From: Deltaproteobacteria bacterium
GTDB taxonomy: Bacteria; Myxococcota; Myxococcia; Myxococcales; Anaeromyxobacteraceae
Length of the DNA stretch: 64,000 nt
Assembly (NCBI GenBank): GCA_016214955.1
Contig: JACRMN010000011.1
Location: 123,897-187,896 of the forward strand
Direction of reading: 5' to 3'
Part shown: positions 58,064 to 64,000 of the stretch, piece after piece
Numbering within the stretch: position 1 is the first letter of the stretch
How the letters are laid out: every line of letters begins with the position of its first letter
The notes under the pieces: model-generated
Database searches by the model: none
Told to the model about the DNA's origin: nothing
The model's input: the letters and a program-made list of their open reading frames with translations, nothing else
Program-made: the position numbers and the translations under genes

Positions 58064-60250
58064 TCAGTCCGGCCGGGCGAGCACCTGCTGGACCCGCGCC
58101 ACCAGCGTCGCGGCCACGAAGGGCTTCTCCAGCAGCTCGACGCCGTGGTCGAGCACGCCGTGGTGGGCCAGCGCATCTTGGGTGAAGCCCGAGACGTAGA
58201 GCACCCGCAGGCCCGGCTGCCGCTGCCGCAGCCGCTCGGCGAGCTGCCGGCCGTCGAGGCCGGGCATCACCACGTCGGTGACCAGGAGGGCCAGCCCCTG
58301 CGCCGGCAGCGGCAGCGAGAGGGCGTCCTGCCCGTCGCCCGCCACCAGCACCTGGTACCCGGCGCGGCGCAGGGCCCGCTCGGCCACGTTGCGGACCAGC
58401 GCGTCGTCCTCCACCAGCAGCACCGCGCCGGAGGTGCCGGGGCTCGCCCGCCCCACGTCGGCCTCCCGGTCCTCTGCCGTGACCTCGGTGCGGGGCAGCC
58501 GCACGTGGATGGCGGTGCCGCGCCCGGGCTCGCTCTCCACCGTGATGGCGCCCTGGCTCTGCTTGACGATTCCGTGGACCGCGGCCAGGCCCAGCCCGGT
58601 GCCGCGCCCCCGCCCCTTGGTGGTGAAGAAGGGCTCGAAGAGGTGGGCGCGGGCCTCGGCCGACATCCCGCCGCCGGAGTCGCGCACCGTGAGGCGCACC
58701 CACTCGCCCGGGGCCACGCCGGCGGCGGCCGCCGCGCCGTCGAGCCGCTCGCAGGCCGTCTCGATGACCAGCCGGCCACCGGAGGGCATGGCGTCCCGGG
58801 CGTTGACCGCCAGGTTGAGCACCACCTGGCGGAGCTGGCCGGCGTCGGCGAGCACCGGCGCGGGCGCGTCGCCGACCTCGACCCGGAGGGCAATGCTCTC
58901 GGGCAGGAGGCGACGCACCAGCCGCTCCAGCTCCTGCACCACCTGGCCCAGGTCGAGGCGGGTGGGGGCGATGGGCTGGCGCCGCGCGAACGCCAGGAGC
59001 TGGCGGGTGAGCTCGCTGGCTCGCGCGCCGGCGTCGAGAACCGCCTGGACGTCGTCGGCGAGCGGCGGCGCGCCGCGCTCCATGCTCTCCTTCAGCCCCT
59101 CGCCGCCGCCGAGGATGGCGGTGAGCAGGTTGTTGAAGTCGTGGGCCACGCCGCCGGCGAGCTGGCCGACGCTCTCCAGCTTCTGGGCCTCGAGGAGCTG
59201 CTCCTGCAGCCGCCGCTGCTCGGTGATGTCCCGGGCGCTCACCACCACGCCGCGGAGCGCCGGGTCGGCCAGGTGGTTTCGCCCCACCGCGTCCACCAGC
59301 CGCCAGGTGCCGTCGCGGTGGCGCAGCCGGTAGGTGGCGCGGCTGGTGGCGCCCGGAGCCGCCAGCAGCCCCTCGAACCGGCGGAGCACCTGGGGCTCGT
59401 CCTCGGGATGGACGAGCTCCATGCCCGGGCGGCCCACCACCTCCGCCTCGGTCCATCCCAGCGCGGCGGTGCCGCCGGGGCTGAAGAACCGGATGACGCG
59501 ATCGGCGTCGAGGACGTAGACGACGTCGGTGGACTTCTCGATGAGGGCCCGGAACCGCTGCTCGCTCTCCCGCAGGACCCGCTCCCGCTCGGCGGCCCGC
59601 AAGGCCTCGCCGGCCCTGTCGAAGTTCAGGTAGAGCAGGCCGCAGACGAGCAGCACCTGGCCCGTGAGGGCGGTGAGGGTGATGGCCGCCACCGAGGGGT
59701 CCACGAAGAGGCCCGGCACCGGCCCCAGCGCCGCCAGCCAGGCGGCGCGCCCCAGGTAGGCGAGGGCCACGGCGCCGATCACCACCGAGACGGTGCGCTG
59801 CGTCGGGCTGCGGCGAGCCTCCGGGCTCCGCAGCGGGGTCAGCGCCGCGCCCAGGTGGAGGAGCGCCGAGGTGGCGCTGAAGGCGACGATGCGCGCGCGG
59901 ACGTCGGGCGCACCCCAGGTGAACCAGGCGAGCGCCGCCAGGCAGGCGGCGACCAGGCCGGGCTCCACCAGCTCCGGCGCCGCGGCCGGCAGGGCGTAGA
60001 AGCGCCGGAACCCGCGGCGCGTCAGCGCCGGGTGAAGCAGGAGCGCCAGGTTGCCCACCACGACGGTCAGCAGGTCGGGAAGGCGCCCGCGCAGCCCCAG
60101 GAGCACCATCCCCGCGGAGCCGCACACCTGGCCCAGCGCCCACTCGCGGAAGCCCGGGAAGAGTCGCTGCAGCGACGCGGCGTAGACCATCACGGCGGCC
60201 AGGGCCGCCAGCACGATCGCGGTTGCCACGAACAGCGTCGGGATGCTCAC
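58064..60250 (-). CDS. Hybrid sensor histidine kinase with PAS and receiver domains
   Basis: 728 residues. The N-terminal 220 residues contain about six to seven membrane helices (LFVATAIVLAALAAVMVYAA, LVAACLAALAWF). A PAS domain follows (about 235-345: DVVYVLDADRVIRFFSPGGTAALGW). The HisKA box is LAGGVAHDFNNLLTAIL, the ATP-binding domain has NLAVNARDAMP, DSGGGMS and GTGLGLAAVHGIVKQSQG, and the C-terminal receiver has LLVEDDALVRNV and the phospho-acceptor Asp in LLVTDVVMPGLDG. The sensed signal is unknown and no partner regulator is adjacent. GTG at 60250 is chosen for GGGGGGG just upstream. Confidence 0.88.
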   Translation of the reverse strand: MSIPTLFVATAIVLAALAAVMVYAASLQRLFPGFREWALGQVCGSAGMVLLGLRGRLPDLLTVVVGNLALLLHPALTRRGFRRFYALPAAAPELVEPGLVAACLAALAWFTWGAPDVRARIVAFSATSALLHLGAALTPLRSPEARRSPTQRTVSVVIGAVALAYLGRAAWLAALGPVPGLFVDPSVAAITLTALTGQVLLVCGLLYLNFDRAGEALRAAERERVLRESEQRFRALIEKSTDVVYVLDADRVIRFFSPGGTAALGWTEAEVVGRPGMELVHPEDEPQVLRRFEGLLAAPGATSRATYRLRHRDGTWRLVDAVGRNHLADPALRGVVVSARDITEQRRLQEQLLEAQKLESVGQLAGGVAHDFNNLLTAILGGGEGLKESMERGAPPLADDVQAVLDAGARASELTRQLLAFARRQPIAPTRLDLGQVVQELERLVRRLLPESIALRVEVGDAPAPVLADAGQLRQVVLNLAVNARDAMPSGGRLVIETACERLDGAAAAAGVAPGEWVRLTVRDSGGGMSAEARAHLFEPFFTTKGRGRGTGLGLAAVHGIVKQSQGAITVESEPGRGTAIHVRLPRTEVTAEDREADVGRASPGTSGAVLLVEDDALVRNVAERALRRAGYQVLVAGDGQDALSLPLPAQGLALLVTDVVMPGLDGRQLAERLRQRQPGLRVLYVSGFTQDALAHHGVLDHGVELLEKPFVAATLVARVQQVLARPD

Positions 60251-60401
60251 GACGTCCCCCCCCAGCACCCGACGCTAGCGCAACACCCCCGGTGCGAGCC
60301 ACGGCGGAAAGCGCCCAGGCGGGTGCGGCAACCCGTGCCCTTGTGCAAACGGGGAGGTGAGCCCGCCGGTGCGCCTCCGACACGCCCCGTGCGAGGCGGC
60401 G

Positions 60402-60980
60402 CTACCCGCCGGTGGAGGCGCGGGGAGCCGAGGGATCGAGCTGCGCCACCAGGTCGTCGATCTCGGCGCGCAGGCGCCGCAGCTCCCGGTTCACCTTCCC
60501 GAGCGACCCGACCGCGCCCCAGGCCGCTCCGGCCTGCGCCTGGATGGCGGCGCGCAGCGCCTCGGCCTGCGCCCGCGATGCGGCCCAGCTCGCCTCGGCC
60601 TCCACCCGCAGCTTCTCGCCCCGCGCCCGGAGCTCCGCCAGCCGCTGCGCCGACGACGGGTCGCTCACCGGGGCCGCCGTCCCTCCCGGTGCCGCTCCCT
60701 CGGCGGGCGCTGCCAGCACGCCCCGCACCAGGTCGTGGAGCACCGCCGGCTCGAGGCTGGGCGCCTGGCGCTCCCGCAGCCCCAGGAGCGCGAAGAGCGT
60801 GGCCTGGGTGATGTCCCGGTCGCCGTCGTGCTCGACCACCCGCACGTCGCTGCCGCGGGCGATGACCTCGGCGAGCTCCTCCAGCCGGACGTAGCGGCAC
60901 TCGAGCGTGTCGTAGAACTTCCGGTTGCGGTAGCGCTTGACGATCCGCGGGGCGCGGCCGGCGGCGGGGCGGGCGTGCAT
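60402..60980 (-). CDS. phaR: Polyhydroxyalkanoate synthesis regulator PhaR
   Basis: A 192-residue regulator. The PHB/PHA accumulation DNA-binding domain is at about 12-75 (RIVKRYRNRKFYDTLECRYV, then RLEELAEVIARGSDVRVVEH and DITQATLFALL). The C-terminal half is a long helical/coiled-coil region (AELRARGEKLRVEAEASW... VNRELRRLRAEIDDLVAQL). PhaR represses granule-protein and its own gene and binds PHA. ATG at 60980 lies directly after a consensus sigma-54 promoter (60994-61009), leaving only about three bases of leader; a PrpR-type palindrome is about 90 bases upstream. Confidence 0.9.
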   Translation of the reverse strand: MHARPAAGRAPRIVKRYRNRKFYDTLECRYVRLEELAEVIARGSDVRVVEHDGDRDITQATLFALLGLRERQAPSLEPAVLHDLVRGVLAAPAEGAAPGGTAAPVSDPSSAQRLAELRARGEKLRVEAEASWAASRAQAEALRAAIQAQAGAAWGAVGSLGKVNRELRRLRAEIDDLVAQLDPSAPRASTGG

Positions 60981-60993
60981 GGGCGGCGCGCTG

Positions 60994-61009
60994 AGCAACC
61001 GACGTGCCA
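60994..61009 (-). promoter_or_regulatory. Consensus sigma-54 promoter of phaR
   Basis: The minus strand reads TGGCACG-TCGG-TTGCT, a perfect match to the -24/-12 consensus with the right spacing. The predicted transcription start is two to four bases from the phaR ATG. Confidence 0.8.
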
Positions 61010-61069
61010 CGGCGGGTTCGGGGGCGAAGGGCGCGGAAAGAGGAAGCCGCGCTGCGTCGATCCGGTCGC

Positions 61070-61090
61070 CTGTTCCACGGCCTGGAACAG
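61070..61090. promoter_or_regulatory. PrpR-type activator site upstream of phaR
   Basis: Perfect palindrome CTGTTCCA-CGGCC-TGGAACAG, with the same 7-bp arms and 5-bp spacer as at 63007-63025. It lies about 60 bp upstream of the sigma-54 promoter of phaR and ends 14 bases from the prpR stop. Confidence 0.75.
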
Positions 61091-61104
61091 CCCCGTTCCG
61101 TCCG

Positions 61105-63006
<1,902 letters not shown>

Positions 63007-63025
63007 TGTTCCAGGCAGTGGAACA
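63007..63025. promoter_or_regulatory. PrpR-type activator site at the prpR start
   Basis: Perfect palindrome TGTTCCA-GGCAG-TGGAACA, immediately upstream of the prpR GTG, and about 145 bp upstream of the sigma-54 promoter of the rhodanese-like gene. A further half site (ACTGTTCCC) follows at 63028-63036. It could serve as an enhancer and in autoregulation. Confidence 0.75.
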
Positions 63026-63165
63026 CAACTGTTCCCAACCGAGAAGCCCCGACCCCGGGGAGCCGGAAGACCCCCAGCGAACCCGGTGCCGGACACCCCG
63101 AAAAACCCCGAAAAAGCGATGCCATGACAGGGATTTGAAAGGGCGGAAGGCGCAGGATGCTGCGC

Positions 63166-63181
63166 TGGCGCGCCACTTGCT
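63166..63181 (+). promoter_or_regulatory. Sigma-54 promoter of the rhodanese-like gene
   Basis: TGGCGCG (63166-63172), four bases, then TTGCT (63177-63181): a near-perfect -24/-12 element with the right GG-GC spacing, 35 bases before the ATG at 63217. Confidence 0.8.
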
Positions 63182-63216
63182 GACACGGCAGGCGAACCCG
63201 ACGCCCGAGAGGCTCC

Positions 63217-63528
63217 ATGAACACCTGGCACATCACCCCCCAGCAGGTCCGGGCCCGCGTGGCTCGCCACGAGGTGCTCCGCTTCCTCGACCTCCGCAGC
63301 GACGCCGACTGCAGCCAGTCGGGTGCCCAGCTTCCCGGCGCCCTCCGGCCCGGCGCACCGGTGGCCCACGGGTCGGCGGTGGTGCTCTACGGCCAGCACG
63401 GCTGGGAGGCCGGCATCCACGAGGCCGCGGAGCGGCTGCGTGCCCAGGGGCACGGCGACGTGCGCATCCTGGCCGGCGGATTCTCCGCCTGGGCCGAGCT
63501 GGGCCTGCCGGTCGAGAAGCGCGCCTAG
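63217..63528 (+). CDS. Rhodanese-like protein without the catalytic cysteine
   Basis: A 103-residue single rhodanese domain: RHEVLRFLDLRSDADCSQSG at the start, and AGGFSAWAELGLPVEKRA at the end, both family features. At the catalytic loop, where sulfurtransferases have VVYCxxGxRS, it reads VVLYGQHGWEAG, with Gly59 in place of the Cys. It is therefore likely a binding or regulatory protein, not a sulfurtransferase. ATG at 63217 has GAGAGG upstream. Its sigma-54 promoter and the PrpR-type site suggest PrpR control. It converges with the DUF1460-type gene, whose stop codon overlaps. Confidence 0.8.
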   Translation: MNTWHITPQQVRARVARHEVLRFLDLRSDADCSQSGAQLPGALRPGAPVAHGSAVVLYGQHGWEAGIHEAAERLRAQGHGDVRILAGGFSAWAELGLPVEKRA

Positions 63529-64000
63529 CGCGCTCCCGGCTCCTGCCGCATCTCCCCGGCGAGCAGCGCAGCGGCGCGCGCCGAGTTGTCCCGGATGGCC
63601 CACAGGCTCACGCCCACCACCGGCCAGCGCTGGCGGGCGGCGCGGGCCGCGAAGCGCGCCAGCGGCTCGTCCCGCACCCGCATCACCCCCGGCACGTCGC
63701 TGGCGTGGCGCAGCCGCCGCGCGCCCCCGGGCCCCTCCACCACCAGCCCGAGGTGGGTGACGCGGTAGGGGCGCCAGGGCCGGTCCTCGCGCACCACCAG
63801 GAGAATGGTGCCCGCCGGGATGCGGGGCGCCACCTCGGCCAGGTGGTCGAGCGGCAGGAGCGGCAGGGGGAAGGTGCCCAGCGGTCGCGCCGCCGGGTCG
63901 AGGCCCGGGAGCGTGGCGCCGGCCTTCTCGGCGGCGCGCCAGGTGCCGGGGGTGAGCCGCTTCTCGCCCGAGAGCGCCAGGTCGCCGCCCAGCGCGGAGG
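63525..64000 (-). CDS. DUF1460-type (amidase-like) protein, N-terminus cut by window edge
   Basis: The frame is open from the right edge to a TAG at 63525-63527 (which overlaps the rhodanese stop). The visible part, about 158 residues, contains PAGTILLVVREDRPW, THLGLVVEGPG, RRLRHASDVPGVMRVRDEPL and VGVSLWAIRDN, the typical order of the DUF1460/N-acetylmuramoyl-alanine-amidase-like (NlpC/P60-related) family. The catalytic Cys region would be upstream, outside the window. A short internal GTG start at 63833 is not needed. Confidence 0.75.
   Translation of the reverse strand, partial: SALGGDLALSGEKRLTPGTWRAAEKAGATLPGLDPAARPLGTFPLPLLPLDHLAEVAPRIPAGTILLVVREDRPWRPYRVTHLGLVVEGPGGARRLRHASDVPGVMRVRDEPLARFAARAARQRWPVVGVSLWAIRDNSARAAALLAGEMRQEPGAR

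Overview
The window is very GC-rich DNA (clearly above 70% by eye) with densely packed genes, many 1-4 nt start/stop overlaps, and long spurious open frames opposite the real genes. The gene set points to a myxobacterium of the Anaeromyxobacter type (Myxococcota): a Ser/Thr kinase with a PEGA-domain neighbour, Cys-rich and calcium-repeat lipoproteins, an eukaryote-like citrate synthase, a sigma-54 activator and a GTP-type PEP carboxykinase. This is inference from gene content and composition; there is no rRNA to settle it, and I saw no tRNA, CRISPR array or insertion sequence.

Layout. 1-6.3 kb: TPR gene end, tsaD-rsmA, two small reverse genes, a deoxynucleoside kinase, then panB-panC-smpB. 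6.4-17.2 kb: an HD-GYP-like protein, a domain-swapped PEP-synthase-like protein translationally coupled to a malic-enzyme/phosphotransacetylase homologue with altered catalytic residues, then a reverse operon pckG-NRDE-DUF971. 17.3-24.6 kb: secreted proteins including an 11-unit DxDGDG repeat lipoprotein, a four-S1-domain RNA-binding protein, an AlkC-like DNA repair protein, a PadR-PspC pair with a clear operator, DsrE and cupin proteins. 24.6-35.8 kb: a Lys20-type homocitrate synthase coupled to a 1549-residue acyl-CoA-synthetase/GNAT fusion, citrate synthase, an orphan TonB-plug-like lipoprotein and aconitase. With pckG and the malic/PEP pair, much of the citrate-PEP-pyruvate node lies within about 30 kb.

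35.8-39.3 kb: small secreted, PspC, methyltransferase and GNAT genes. 39.4-48.9 kb: a seven-gene membrane complex related to hydrogenase-4/complex I whose large subunit has lost the NiFe-binding cysteines (an Ehr-like complex). 48.9-56 kb: a divergent pair of an FHA-GAF-cyclase-like protein and a Ser/Thr kinase, with PEGA and lipoprotein genes. 56-60.3 kb: ftsH and a hybrid histidine kinase. 60.4-64 kb: phaR, a PrpR-type sigma-54 activator and a rhodanese-like gene, tied together by two identical palindromes and two consensus sigma-54 promoters; then a DUF1460-type gene cut by the window edge.

The strongest second-look items are: (1) the predicted PrpR-phaR-rhodanese sigma-54 regulon; (2) a dispersed palindrome-plus-hexamer element found between genes and also in frame inside RsmA and a Ser/Thr kinase; (3) the cysteine-less hydrogenase-like complex; (4) the pseudo-malic enzyme coupled to a domain-swapped PEP-synthase-like protein; (5) the ligase/kinase-like/GNAT giant coupled to a Lys20-type homocitrate synthase.
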